Assembly: GCF_000425745.1 (NCBI RefSeq)
Contig: NZ_KE384442.1
Coordinates: 190,968-254,967, forward strand
Reading direction: 5' to 3'
Source of the DNA: Pseudomonas cremoricolorata DSM 17059 = NBRC 16634
Lineage (GTDB): Bacteria; Pseudomonadota; Gammaproteobacteria; Pseudomonadales; Pseudomonadaceae
Length of the DNA: 64,000 nucleotides
A program made the position numbers and the translations under genes. Shown in pieces: positions 54,196 through 63,330 of this stretch. The notes under the pieces are model-generated. The model searched no databases and was not told the DNA's origin. It saw only the letters and a list, made by a program, of their open reading frames with translations. Numbering within the stretch: position 1 is the stretch's first letter; each line of letters opens with the position of its first letter.

Positions 54196-55050
54196 ATGTC
54201 GCTAAATTTCCCGCTGTTGCTCGTCATCGCCGTAGCTGTCTGTGGTCTGCTGGGGCTGATCGATCTGCTGTTCCTGGCGCCGCGCCGTCGCGCGGCGATC
54301 GCCACCTATCAGGGCAGCGTCAGCCAACCTGATGGCGCGGTGATCGAGCGCCTGGACAAAGAACCGCTGCTGGTCGAATACGGCAAGTCGTTCTTCCCGG
54401 TGCTGTTCATCGTGCTGGTATTGCGTTCGTTTCTGGTCGAGCCTTTCCAGATTCCGTCCGGGTCGATGAAGCCAACGCTGGAAGTGGGCGACTTCATTCT
54501 GGTGAACAAATTCTCCTATGGCATTCGCCTGCCGGTGATCGACAAGAAAGTCATCGAAGTGGGCGACCCCAAGCGCGGTGATGTGATGGTGTTCCGCTAC
54601 CCCAGCGATCCGAACGTCAACTACATCAAGCGTGTGGTCGGCCTGCCGGGTGACCAGATTCGCTACACCAACGACAAGCGTCTGTTCGTCAATGGCCAGG
54701 CGATTGCCGAGCAACTGGTCGGCACCGAGCCCGGCACGCTGGGCAGCGCGGAGCTGTACAAGGAAAAACTCGGCGAAGCCGAGCACCTGATCCGCAAGGA
54801 AATGAGCCGTTACCGCATGCCGCCCGACCAGCAGTGGACGGTGCCCGCCGGGCACTACTTCATGATGGGCGACAACCGCGACAACTCCAACGACAGCCGC
54901 TTCTGGGACGATCCGAACATTCCCAAGGAGCTGCATGGCATGGTTCCGGACCGCAATATCGTCGGCAAGGCCTTCGCGGTCTGGATGAGCTGGCCCGAAC
55001 CCAAGCTCAGCCATCTGCCCAACCTGTCACGGGTCGGCCTGATCCATTGA
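54196..55050 (+). CDS. lepB: Signal peptidase I
   Basis: Removes signal peptides from exported proteins; 284 residues. It has two N-terminal membrane segments (NFPLLLVIAVAVCGLLGLIDLLFLA; FFPVLFIVLVLRSFLV). The catalytic Ser90 is in IPSGSMKPTLE and the catalytic Lys145 in YIKRVVGLPGD, with numbers close to those of the E. coli enzyme. The GDNRDNSNDSRFW box is complete. Directly follows lepA. Confidence 0.97.
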   Translation: MSLNFPLLLVIAVAVCGLLGLIDLLFLAPRRRAAIATYQGSVSQPDGAVIERLDKEPLLVEYGKSFFPVLFIVLVLRSFLVEPFQIPSGSMKPTLEVGDFILVNKFSYGIRLPVIDKKVIEVGDPKRGDVMVFRYPSDPNVNYIKRVVGLPGDQIRYTNDKRLFVNGQAIAEQLVGTEPGTLGSAELYKEKLGEAEHLIRKEMSRYRMPPDQQWTVPAGHYFMMGDNRDNSNDSRFWDDPNIPKELHGMVPDRNIVGKAFAVWMSWPEPKLSHLPNLSRVGLIH

Positions 55051-55057
55051 TCCACCA

Positions 55058-55082
55058 CGGCGCTGCCAGCCTGGCAGCGCCG
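55058..55082 (+). terminator. Hairpin between lepB and rnc
   Basis: CGGCGCTGCCA and TGGCAGCGCCG form a perfect 11-bp stem with a 3-base loop right after lepB. The following bases are not T-rich enough for a strong intrinsic terminator. It lies in the 159-base leader of rnc, and might be an mRNA-processing or attenuation element. Confidence 0.45.
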
Positions 55083-55209
55083 AATGCATTTCTGACATAG
55101 GCTGTGTTCTTCAGGATCAGAGAATCCACCGCATCGGACGGTGGTCGCAGCCACGCAGTCTTCAGGACTTTGATTTGAACAACGCGTTGAATGACCCACA
55201 GGTGGCCGC

Positions 55210-55899
55210 ATGAGTGCTCCACTTGCCCGCCTCGAGCGCAAGCTCGGCTACACCTTCCGGGATCAGGAGCAAATGCTGCTGGCCCTCACTCACCGAAGCT
55301 ATGCCGGGCGCAACAACGAGCGACTGGAGTTTCTCGGTGACTCGATCCTCAACTTCGTCGCCGCCGAAGCGCTGTTCGCGCGTTTCCCACAGGCCCGCGA
55401 AGGCCAGCTGTCGCGGCTTCGCGCGCGCCTGGTGAAAGGTGAGACGCTGGCCCGACTGGCCCGTGGCTTCGACCTGGGCGACTACCTGCGCCTGGGCTCG
55501 GGTGAGTTGAAAAGCGGCGGTTTTCGCCGCGAGTCGATTCTCGCCGATGCCCTCGAAGCGCTGATCGGCGCCATCTACCTCGACTCCGACATGCAGACCG
55601 CCCGCGAGCGCATCCTCGCCTGGCTGGCCGGCGAGTTCGAGAGCCTGACCCTGGTCGACACCAACAAAGACCCGAAAACCCGCCTGCAGGAGTTCTTGCA
55701 GTCGCGTGCCTGCGAGCTGCCACGTTATGAAGTGGTCGACATCCAGGGCGAACCTCACTGCCGTACCTTCTTCGTCGAATGCGAAGTGGTGCTGCTGAAC
55801 AACAAGAGCCGCGGCCAGGGCGTCAGCCGGCGTATCGCCGAGCAGGTCGCGGCAGCCTCGGCACTGATCGCCCTGGGCGTGGAGAATGGCAATGACTGA
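55210..55899 (+). CDS. rnc: Ribonuclease III
   Basis: Cuts double-stranded RNA, including rRNA precursors; 229 residues, the normal size. The RNase III signature ERLEFLGDSILNF and the acidic EALIGAIYLDSD are present, and the C-terminal double-stranded-RNA-binding domain begins at DPKTRLQEFLQSR. Overlaps era by 8 bases, so translation is coupled. The leader carries a hairpin and short repeats of CTTCAGGA; E. coli rnc controls its own message through its leader. Confidence 0.97.
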   Translation: MSAPLARLERKLGYTFRDQEQMLLALTHRSYAGRNNERLEFLGDSILNFVAAEALFARFPQAREGQLSRLRARLVKGETLARLARGFDLGDYLRLGSGELKSGGFRRESILADALEALIGAIYLDSDMQTARERILAWLAGEFESLTLVDTNKDPKTRLQEFLQSRACELPRYEVVDIQGEPHCRTFFVECEVVLLNNKSRGQGVSRRIAEQVAAASALIALGVENGND

Positions 55900-56794
55900 G
55901 AACACCCCGACCCGTTGCGGCTATGTGGCCATCGTCGGCCGGCCGAACGTGGGCAAGTCGACCTTGCTCAACCACATCCTCGGGCAGAAGCTGGCGATCA
56001 CCTCGCGCAAGCCGCAGACCACCCGCCACAACATGCTCGGCATCAAGACCGAGGGTGATGTGCAGGCCATCTACGTCGACACCCCAGGCATGCACAAGGC
56101 CAACGACAAGGCCCTGAACCGCTACATGAACCGCAACGCCTCGGCTGCGTTGAAAGATGTCGACGTGGTGATCTTCGTCGTCGACCGCACCCGCTGGACC
56201 GACGAAGACCAGCTGGTGCTCGAGCGTGTGCAGTACGTCACCGGCCCGCTGATCATCGCCGTGAACAAGACCGACCGCATGGAAGAGAAGGGCGACTTGA
56301 TCCCGCACCTGCAGTGGCTGCAGGAGCAACTGCCCAATGCCGAAGTGGTGCCGATCTCGGCCCAGCAAGGGCACAACCTCGATGCCCTCGAAGGCCTGAT
56401 CGCCAAGCACCTGCCAGAGAACGAGCACTTCTTCCCCGAAGACCAGATCACCGACCGCAGCAGCCGCTTTCTGGCCGCCGAGCTGGTGCGCGAGAAGATC
56501 ATGCGTCAGCTGGGCGCCGAGCTGCCGTACCAGATCACCGTCGAAATCGAGGAGTTCAAGCAGCAGGGTGCGGTGCTGCACATCCATGCGCTGATTCTGG
56601 TCGAGCGCGATGGGCAGAAGAAGATCATCATTGGCGACAAGGGTGAGCGGATCAAGCGCATCGGCTCTGAAGCGCGCAAGGACATGGAACAACTGTTCGA
56701 CGCCAAGGTGATGCTCAACCTCTGGGTCAAGGTCAAGGGCGGTTGGTCCGACGATGAGCGCGCCCTGCGCTCACTGGGCTACGGCGACCTGTAA
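55892..56794 (+). CDS. era: GTPase Era
   Basis: GTPase for assembly of the small ribosomal subunit; 300 residues. G motifs are GRPNVGKST, DTPGMH and NKTD. The C-terminal KH domain has HALILVERDGQKKIIIGDKGERIKRIG. I chose the ATG at 55892 over one two codons earlier (55886) because it starts MTENTPTRCGY in the familiar way. A strong terminator follows 8 bases after its stop, so recO is on a new transcript or on read-through. Confidence 0.97.
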   Translation: MTENTPTRCGYVAIVGRPNVGKSTLLNHILGQKLAITSRKPQTTRHNMLGIKTEGDVQAIYVDTPGMHKANDKALNRYMNRNASAALKDVDVVIFVVDRTRWTDEDQLVLERVQYVTGPLIIAVNKTDRMEEKGDLIPHLQWLQEQLPNAEVVPISAQQGHNLDALEGLIAKHLPENEHFFPEDQITDRSSRFLAAELVREKIMRQLGAELPYQITVEIEEFKQQGAVLHIHALILVERDGQKKIIIGDKGERIKRIGSEARKDMEQLFDAKVMLNLWVKVKGGWSDDERALRSLGYGDL

Positions 56795-56801
56795 CCCTTC
56801 G

Positions 56802-56829
56802 ATGGCCCGGACTGCTCCGGGCCATTTTC
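56802..56829 (+). terminator. Rho-independent terminator after era
   Basis: ATGGCCCGGA and TCCGGGCCAT form a perfect 10-bp stem with a 4-base loop, followed by TTTTC. It ends the lepA-lepB-rnc-era group. Confidence 0.85.
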
Positions 56830-56845
56830 TTCGTGGGTCTCGCTC

Positions 56846-57529
56846 ATGGAACATCCCGTCGGCCAGCCGGCCTATGTACTGCACAGCCGCGCCTACAAGG
56901 AAACCAGTGCCCTGGTCGACCTGTTCACTCCGCAGGGGCGACTGCGCGCGGTGTTGCGTCGTGCGCGCGGCAAAGGCGGTAGTCAGATGCGCCCGTTCGT
57001 GCTGCTCGAAGTCGAGCTGCGCGGGCGCAGCGAGCTGAAGAACGTCAATCGACTGGACGCCGTAGGCGTGGCCGCCTGGCTGCACGGCGATGGCCTGTTC
57101 AGTGGGCTGTACCTCAACGAGCTGCTGATGCGCCTGCTGCCGGCCGAGGCGCCCCACCCGCAGCTGTTCGAGCATTACACCCTGACCTTGCAGGCCCTGG
57201 CCGCCGGGCGGCCGCTCGAGCCATTGCTGCGTGCTTTCGAATGGCGCCTGCTGGACGAACTGGGCTACGCGTTTTCCCTGACTCATGACATTAACGACCA
57301 GCCCATCGTCGCCGAGGGCCAGTACCGCCTACAGGTCGATGCCGGTTTGCAGCGTGTCGAGCTGGCGCAGCCTGGGCTGTTCACCGGTGTGCAGTTGCAG
57401 GCCCTGGCCGAGGCCGACTGGGACGCCCCCGGTGCTCTGCTGGCCGGCAAACGCCTGATGCGCCAGGCCCTGGCCGTGCACCTGGGGAGCAAGCCGCTGG
57501 TCAGCCGGGAACTGTTTCGCAAGCGCTGA
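56846..57529 (+). CDS. recO: DNA repair protein RecO
   Basis: Helps load RecA on gapped DNA in the RecFOR pathway; 227 residues. An N-terminal OB-like domain (QPAYVLHSRAYKETSALVDLFTPQGRLRAVLRRARG) is followed by the helical C-terminal domain (YLNELLMRLLPAEAPHPQLFEHY). No zinc cysteines are seen, as in the gamma-proteobacterial form. It leads to pdxJ, 43 bases downstream, an arrangement usual for the genus. Confidence 0.95.
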   Translation: MEHPVGQPAYVLHSRAYKETSALVDLFTPQGRLRAVLRRARGKGGSQMRPFVLLEVELRGRSELKNVNRLDAVGVAAWLHGDGLFSGLYLNELLMRLLPAEAPHPQLFEHYTLTLQALAAGRPLEPLLRAFEWRLLDELGYAFSLTHDINDQPIVAEGQYRLQVDAGLQRVELAQPGLFTGVQLQALAEADWDAPGALLAGKRLMRQALAVHLGSKPLVSRELFRKR

Positions 57530-57572
57530 TCCCGACGTATGCTGTGCGGCTCAATCTTCAGGAGAGCCTTTC

Positions 57573-58313
57573 GTGACTCACAGCAACCGCATGCTTCTGG
57601 GCGTCAACATCGATCACGTGGCCACCCTGCGTCAGGCCCGCGGCACCCGCTATCCTGATCCGGTCAAGGCCGCGCTGGATGCTGAAGAGGCCGGTGCCGA
57701 TGGCATTACCGTGCACCTGCGCGAAGACCGCCGGCATATCCAGGAGCGCGATGTGCTGTTGCTCAAGGACGTCCTGCAGACCCGTATGAATTTCGAGATG
57801 GGCGTCACCGAAGAGATGATGGCCTTCGCCGAACGCATTCGCCCAGCGCACATCTGCCTAGTGCCGGAAACCCGCCAGGAGCTGACCACCGAAGGTGGGC
57901 TGGATGTCGCCGGCCAGGAAGCGCGCATCAAGGCCGCGGTGGAGCGTCTGGCGCGCACCGGTGCCGAAGTGTCGCTGTTCATCGACGCCGACGAGCGCCA
58001 GATCGAAGCCTCGCGCAGGGTCGGTGCGCCGGCCATCGAGCTGCACACCGGCCGCTATGCCGACGCCCACAGCCCCAGCGAAACCGCCGATGAACTGCGC
58101 CGCATCGCCGATGGCGTCGCCTTTGGCGTCGCCCAGGGGTTGATCGTCAACGCAGGGCACGGTCTGCACTATCACAACGTCGAGGCCATCGCCGCGATCA
58201 AAGGCATCAACGAGCTGAACATCGGTCACGCGCTGGTGGCGCATGCTCTGTTCGTCGGTTTCAAGGCCGCAGTGGCCGAAATGAAGGCGTTGATTCTGGC
58301 AGCGTCGCGTTAA
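57573..58313 (+). CDS. pdxJ: Pyridoxine 5'-phosphate synthase
   Basis: Forms pyridoxine phosphate from deoxyxylulose phosphate and aminoacetone phosphate derivatives in vitamin B6 synthesis; 246 residues. The TIM barrel starts LLGVNIDHVATLRQARGTRYPDPVKAAL, with DGITVHLREDRRHI and the glycine-rich GHGLHYHNVEAIA at the end. The stop overlaps the convergent TetR gene by 4 bases. Confidence 0.96.
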   Translation: MTHSNRMLLGVNIDHVATLRQARGTRYPDPVKAALDAEEAGADGITVHLREDRRHIQERDVLLLKDVLQTRMNFEMGVTEEMMAFAERIRPAHICLVPETRQELTTEGGLDVAGQEARIKAAVERLARTGAEVSLFIDADERQIEASRRVGAPAIELHTGRYADAHSPSETADELRRIADGVAFGVAQGLIVNAGHGLHYHNVEAIAAIKGINELNIGHALVAHALFVGFKAAVAEMKALILAASR

Positions 58314-58939
58314 GGCCGGAACGCCCGCATGAACACGCCCACGGCGCTGCGCACGTGGGCGTCGGCCTGCTCACCGGTCAGCGCCGGCGCGTAGCCCAGC
58401 AGCAACCGGTAATCCGGCGCGCCCTTGACCAGGCAGAAGAAGTGCTCGGCGGCGCGGCGCCGGTCGTCGACACACAACCAGCCGCGCTCGACGAACTTGC
58501 CCAGCAACCCCTCCATACCCGCCAGAATCCGCTGCGGCCCGGCTTCGTAGAAGTAGGTGCCGAAACCAGGGTCGTGGTTGCCCACAGCCATGATCAGGCG
58601 GCTGAGCTGCACCGATTCGTCATCGCTGATCAGCGCCTGGAAGCTGCGCGCGATGCTCAGTAACACTGCCTCGGGCTCGGCATCTTCCGGCAGTTCGAAC
58701 AGCAAGTCGGGCAGTTGCGCCTGGCAGGTCGCCATGACTGCGGCCTCGAACAGCGTCTGTTTGTCGGTGAAATGGCTGTACACCGTAAGCTTGGACACCC
58801 CGGCGGCGGCGGCGACGGCATCCATGCTGGTGCTGGCGTAGCCCTGGCTGAGAAACAGCTGCTTGGCCGCCTGCAAAATGGCCTCGCGTTTGTTCAGGTC
58901 CTTGGGGCGGCCGGGGCCAGTGGGGGATTCGCTGTGCAT
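58310..58939 (-). CDS. TetR-family regulator of the RND pump (MexL-like)
   Basis: A 209-residue TetR regulator. The N-terminal helix-turn-helix (REAILQAAKQLFLSQGYASTSMDAVAAAAGVSKLTVYSHFTDKQTLFEAAV) is complete; the helical ligand domain follows. It is divergent from the MexJK-like pump genes, and a perfect palindrome lies between them, so it is the expected local repressor. The ATG at 58939 gives the usual short N-terminus; upstream in-frame codons would add an Arg-rich tail. The inducer is unknown. Confidence 0.85.
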   Translation of the reverse strand: MHSESPTGPGRPKDLNKREAILQAAKQLFLSQGYASTSMDAVAAAAGVSKLTVYSHFTDKQTLFEAAVMATCQAQLPDLLFELPEDAEPEAVLLSIARSFQALISDDESVQLSRLIMAVGNHDPGFGTYFYEAGPQRILAGMEGLLGKFVERGWLCVDDRRRAAEHFFCLVKGAPDYRLLLGYAPALTGEQADAHVRSAVGVFMRAFRP

Positions 58940-59087
58940 GGGTATCCGAATTGAAGTTGAGCGCAGACATCTGTTCGCGGGGTCGCGCATCTTAACGGGT
59001 TGCTCGGTGCAAGGCTGTAGGCACGTGCGCAAGTGGGTACTGATTTCTCTGTGACGCGGGCTTCCCGGCCAGGGTTCCCTGATTTAC

Positions 59088-59103
59088 TATACCGGCCGGT
59101 ATA
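59088..59103. promoter_or_regulatory. Perfect palindrome, candidate TetR operator
   Basis: TATACCGGCCGGTATA is a perfect 16-bp palindrome in the 199-base gap between the divergent TetR and RND-pump genes, and it resembles the operators of TetR repressors of efflux pumps. It lies 36 bases before the adaptor gene ATG, so bound repressor would block the pump promoter. Binding is inferred. Confidence 0.8.
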
Positions 59104-59138
59104 AATATTCGAATCGCCCCGCGCATAAGGACTTGCCC

Positions 59139-60236
59139 ATGTCGTCTCACCCGTTGCGCCTGCTGTTGGCTGTCGTTGCCTGTGTGTCGTTGCTGGGCTG
59201 CGGTGAAGACGCCGCGGTCGCCCAGGCGCCGCGCCCGGCGCTGGTCGTGCAACCCTTCGTTGCCGTTGCCGGCAGTGAAAGCTACCCCGGTGAAGTGCGC
59301 GCGCGACTCGAGCCGCAGCTGGCCTTTCGCATTCCAGGCAAGGTCAGCAAGCGCCTGGTGGAGGAAGGGCAGCGGGTCAAGGCCAACCAGCCCCTGGCCG
59401 AACTCGATCCGCAGGATGTGCGCCTGCAGTTGCAGGCCAACCGCGCGCAGGTGGCCGCCGCCCAGGCGAACCTGGCGCTGGTCGGTGCCGAGCGCGACCG
59501 CTATCAGAAACTGCTCGACCGGCAGATGGTCAGCCGCTCGCAGTACGACAACGCCGAGAACCTCTATCGCGCGGGTCAGGCGCGTTTGAGCCAGGCCAAC
59601 GCGGAATTCGCGGTGGCCGGTAACCAGGCCGACTATGCGGTGCTGCGCGCCCCGCAGGACGGTGTCATTGCCAGGCGTCAGATCGAAGTCGGCCAGGTGG
59701 TCGCGGCGGGGCAGACGGTATTCAACCTGGCGGTGGATGGCGAGCGCGAGGTGCAGATCAGCTTGCCCGAGCAGCAGTTCTCGCGTTTTGCCGTGGGCCA
59801 GCGGGTGAGCGTGGAGTTGTGGTCGCAGCCCAACGCTCGCTACGAAGGACGTATCCGCGAACTCTCACCTGCGGCCGATGCGCATTCGCGCACCTTCCCG
59901 GCGCGTATCGCCTTCACCAGCCAGGCTCCGGCACAGCTGGGCCAGAGCGCACGGGTGTTCATCGACGGCAGCCCCAGCAGCGAGCTGTCGTTGCCGTTGG
60001 CCGCCGTCAGTGCCGAGCAGGGCCAAGGCTACGTATGGCGGGTCACGTCGCAGAGCCGGCTGCAGCGGGTCAATGTCAAGCTCGGCGCCTACGGCAGCGA
60101 CAGCGTGCCGGTGCTCGAAGGCATCGCTGCCGGCGACTGGATTGTCGCCGCAGGTGGCCATGTGCTGCGTGAAGGCCAGCAGGTGCGGCCGGTGGATCGC
60201 AGCAACCGCACCGTCGATCTGGCCGGCAAGGAGTAA
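59139..60236 (+). CDS. RND efflux membrane-fusion lipoprotein (MexJ-like)
   Basis: Periplasmic adaptor of a tripartite efflux pump, 365 residues. The signal ends in a lipobox (LLGC, Cys21), so it is a lipoprotein. The lipoyl half-motif is seen in RLEPQLAFRIPGKVSKRLVEEGQRVKANQPLAELDPQDVRLQLQ, then a coiled hairpin, then ADYAVLRAPQDGVIARRQIEVGQVVAAG. The sequence resembles MexJ of P. aeruginosa from memory. A TTG at 59133 is in frame but the ATG at 59139 is natural. No outer-membrane channel gene lies in the window, so it probably shares one encoded elsewhere, as MexJK does. Confidence 0.87.
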   Translation: MSSHPLRLLLAVVACVSLLGCGEDAAVAQAPRPALVVQPFVAVAGSESYPGEVRARLEPQLAFRIPGKVSKRLVEEGQRVKANQPLAELDPQDVRLQLQANRAQVAAAQANLALVGAERDRYQKLLDRQMVSRSQYDNAENLYRAGQARLSQANAEFAVAGNQADYAVLRAPQDGVIARRQIEVGQVVAAGQTVFNLAVDGEREVQISLPEQQFSRFAVGQRVSVELWSQPNARYEGRIRELSPAADAHSRTFPARIAFTSQAPAQLGQSARVFIDGSPSSELSLPLAAVSAEQGQGYVWRVTSQSRLQRVNVKLGAYGSDSVPVLEGIAAGDWIVAAGGHVLREGQQVRPVDRSNRTVDLAGKE

Positions 60237-60242
60237 GCCTGG

Positions 60243-63200
60243 ATGTCGTTCAACCTTTCCGCCTGGGCACTGCGCAATCGCCAGATCGTGGTGTTCCTGA
60301 TGATCCTGCTGGCCTTGGCCGGCGCGTTGTCCTACACCAAGCTCGGACAGAGCGAAGATCCTCCGTTCACCTTCAAGGCCATGGTCATCCGCACCTTGTG
60401 GCCGGGGGCAAGTGCCGAGGAAGTGTCGCGCCAAGTCACCGAGCGCATCGAGAAAAAGCTCATGGAGACTGGCGAGTACGAGAAGATCGTCTCGTATTCG
60501 CGTCCCGGTGAGTCGATGGTGACCTTCATGGCCCGCGATTCACTGCATTCGGACGCCATCCCCGAGCTGTGGTATCAGGTGCGCAAGAAGATCAGCGACA
60601 TCCGCCACACCTTGCCACCCGAGGCACAAGGACCGTTCTTCAACGACGAGTTCGGCACCACCTTCGGCAACATCTACGCGTTGACCGGCACAGGCTTCGA
60701 CTACGCCGTGCTCAAGGACTACGCCGATCGCATTCAGGTGCAGTTGCAGCGGGTCAAGGACGTCGGCAAGGTCGAGCTGCTGGGGTTGCAGGACGAGCGT
60801 ATCTGGATCGAGTTGTCCAACCTCAAGCTGGCCACCCTGGGCGTGCCGTTGGCGGCGGTGCAGCGGGCGCTGGAAGAGCAGAACGCGCTGAGCAGCGCTG
60901 GCTTTTTCGAAACTCCCAGCGAGCGCGTGCGCTTGCGCGTCAGTGGGCGCTTCGACAGCGTCGAGCAGATCCGCCAGTTCCCCATCCGCGTTGGCGAACG
61001 CACCCTGCGTATCGGCGACATCGCCCAAGTGCAGCGCGGTTTCAACGACCCACCCGCGCCGCAGATGCGCTTCATGGGTGAGGATGCCATTGGCCTGGCC
61101 GTGTCGATGAAGGACGGCGGCGACATCCTGGTGCTGGGCAAGGCACTGCAAAGCGAATTCGCCCGCCTGGCGCAGAACCTGCCGGCAGGCATGGAGCTGC
61201 GCAAGGTGTCGGATCAGCCCGCGGCGGTCAAGGCCGGGGTCGGTGAGTTCGTCAAAGTGCTGGTCGAAGCGCTGGTGATCGTGCTGCTGGTGAGTTTCTT
61301 TTCCCTGGGCCTGCGCACCGGCCTGGTGGTCGCCCTGGCCATTCCGCTGGTACTGGCCATGACCTTCGCCGGCATGCAGTTCTTCGGCATCGGCCTGCAC
61401 AAGATTTCCCTCGGCGCGCTGGTGCTGGCCCTGGGCTTGCTGGTGGACGACGCGATCATTGCCGTGGAAATGATGGCTATCAAGATGGAGCAGGGCTATG
61501 ACCGTCTCAAGGCCGCCAGCTTCGCCTGGACCAGCACCGCGTTTCCCATGCTCACCGGCACGCTGATCACTGCCGCAGGCTTTTTGCCGATCGCCACGGC
61601 TGCATCGAGTACTGGCGAATACACCCGTTCACTGTTCCAAGTGGTGACCCTGGCGCTGCTGGCCTCTTGGGTGGCGGCGGTGCTGTTCGTGCCGTACCTG
61701 GGCGATCGCCTACTGCCAGACCTTGCCAAGCGCCACGCGGCGCGGCCTGCGGCGCACGGGCATGATCCTTACGCCACGCCGTTCTACCAGCGCGTGCGGC
61801 AGGTGGTGGAGTGGTGCGTGCGGCGACGCAAGACGGTCATCGTACTGACCCTCGCTGCATTCGTCGGCAGCCTGCTGCTGTTTCGCTTCGTGCCGCAGCA
61901 GTTCTTCCCGGCCTCGAGCCGTCCCGAGCTGATGGTCGATCTGAAACTTGCCGAAGGCGCTTCGCTGAGCAACACCGCCGAACAGGTCAAGCGCCTGGAG
62001 GGCCTGCTCAAAGACCGCGCCGGCATCGACAACTACGTGGCCTACGTCGGTACCGGTTCGCCCCGCTTCTACCTACCGCTCGACCAGCAACTCCCGGCCA
62101 CCAGCTTCGCCCAGTTCGTGGTGCTGGCCCATTCGCTGGAGGACCGCGAGCAACTGCGCAGTTGGCTGATCGACACCCTGCAAGAGCAGTTTCCGGATCT
62201 GCGCTCGCGGGTGACCCGCCTGGAGAATGGTCCACCTGTAGGCTACCCGGTGCAGTTCCGCGTCACCGGCGAGCACATCGAGCAGGTGCGCGCTCTGGCC
62301 CGACAGGTGGCCGAGCAGGTACGGCAGAACCCGCATCTGGTCAACGTGCATCTGGACTGGGAGGAACCGAGCAAGAGCGTGTTCCTGCAAGTCGATCAGG
62401 ATCGCGCGCGGGCGCTGGGGGTGAGCACGGCGCAGTTGTCGCGCTTTTTGCACAACACCTTGACCGGCGGCACGGTGAGCCAGTACCGCGAAGACAACGA
62501 GCTGATCGAAATCCAGTTGCGCGGTACCGCCCCCGAGCGTGCCGACCTGGGCAGCCTGGCCAGCCTGGCGATTCCCACCGACAACGGCGCCAGCGTGGCC
62601 CTTTCGCAGGTGGCGACCCTCGAATATGGCTTCGAAGAGGGCATCATCTGGCACCGTGAGCGGTTACCGACCGTGACGGTTCGCGGCGACATCTACGATC
62701 AACAGCAACCGGCCACGCTTGTCGCGCAGATTCTGCCGAGCCTTGAGCCGATACGCGCGCAATTGCCCGATGGCTATTTGCTGGAAGTGGGCGGCACGCT
62801 GGAGGATTCCGAGCGCGGCCAGGCCTCGGTGAACGCCGGTATGCCGCTGTTCATCGTCGTGGTGCTGACTCTGCTGATGCTGCAATTGCGCAGTTTCTCA
62901 CGCACGCTGATGGTCTTTCTTACCGCGCCTCTGGGCTTGATCGGCGTGACCTTGTTCCTGCTGCTGCTGCGCCAGCCGTTCGGGTTCGTCGCCATGCTCG
63001 GCACCATTGCCCTGACCGGGATGATCATGCGCAACTCGGTGATTCTGGTCGACCAGATCGAACAGGACATCGCCGCTGGCCTGGATCGCTGGCAGGCCAT
63101 CATCGAGGCCACGGTGCGGCGCTTCCGGCCCATCGTGCTCACCGCGCTGGCGGCGGTGCTGGCGATGATCCCGCTGTCGCGCAGTGTGTTTTATGGGCCG

Positions 63201-63302
63201 ATGGCTGTGGCGATCATGGGCGGGCTGATCGTTGCGACGGCGTTGACCCTGCTGTTCCTGCCAGCGTTGTATGCGGCATGGTTCAAGGTCAGGAAGGGGT
63301 AG
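60243..63302 (+). CDS. RND efflux pump, inner-membrane transporter (MexK-like)
   Basis: Proton-driven HAE1-family pump of 1019 residues with 12 membrane segments in the usual 1+5 halves. The N-terminus MSFNLSAWALRNRQIV is much like MexK from memory. It has the proton-relay segment ALVLALGLLVDDAIIAVEMMAIKM with the Asp pair, and the second-half copy LLMLQLRSFSRTLMVFLTAPLGLIGV. It follows the adaptor by 6 bases. Expected cargo is antibiotics, biocides or dyes. Confidence 0.93.
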   Translation: MSFNLSAWALRNRQIVVFLMILLALAGALSYTKLGQSEDPPFTFKAMVIRTLWPGASAEEVSRQVTERIEKKLMETGEYEKIVSYSRPGESMVTFMARDSLHSDAIPELWYQVRKKISDIRHTLPPEAQGPFFNDEFGTTFGNIYALTGTGFDYAVLKDYADRIQVQLQRVKDVGKVELLGLQDERIWIELSNLKLATLGVPLAAVQRALEEQNALSSAGFFETPSERVRLRVSGRFDSVEQIRQFPIRVGERTLRIGDIAQVQRGFNDPPAPQMRFMGEDAIGLAVSMKDGGDILVLGKALQSEFARLAQNLPAGMELRKVSDQPAAVKAGVGEFVKVLVEALVIVLLVSFFSLGLRTGLVVALAIPLVLAMTFAGMQFFGIGLHKISLGALVLALGLLVDDAIIAVEMMAIKMEQGYDRLKAASFAWTSTAFPMLTGTLITAAGFLPIATAASSTGEYTRSLFQVVTLALLASWVAAVLFVPYLGDRLLPDLAKRHAARPAAHGHDPYATPFYQRVRQVVEWCVRRRKTVIVLTLAAFVGSLLLFRFVPQQFFPASSRPELMVDLKLAEGASLSNTAEQVKRLEGLLKDRAGIDNYVAYVGTGSPRFYLPLDQQLPATSFAQFVVLAHSLEDREQLRSWLIDTLQEQFPDLRSRVTRLENGPPVGYPVQFRVTGEHIEQVRALARQVAEQVRQNPHLVNVHLDWEEPSKSVFLQVDQDRARALGVSTAQLSRFLHNTLTGGTVSQYREDNELIEIQLRGTAPERADLGSLASLAIPTDNGASVALSQVATLEYGFEEGIIWHRERLPTVTVRGDIYDQQQPATLVAQILPSLEPIRAQLPDGYLLEVGGTLEDSERGQASVNAGMPLFIVVVLTLLMLQLRSFSRTLMVFLTAPLGLIGVTLFLLLLRQPFGFVAMLGTIALTGMIMRNSVILVDQIEQDIAAGLDRWQAIIEATVRRFRPIVLTALAAVLAMIPLSRSVFYGPMAVAIMGGLIVATALTLLFLPALYAAWFKVRKG

Positions 63303-63323
63303 GGGCGAGAGACGCCTCGCCCC
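63302..63323 (+). terminator. Hairpin after the RND pump gene
   Basis: GGGGCGAG and CTCGCCCC form an 8-bp perfect stem with a 6-base loop, starting at the last base of the pump gene stop. The T-run is weak (CTTGCGCTT), so it is only a possible terminator. Confidence 0.4.
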
Positions 63324-63330
63324 TTGCGCT

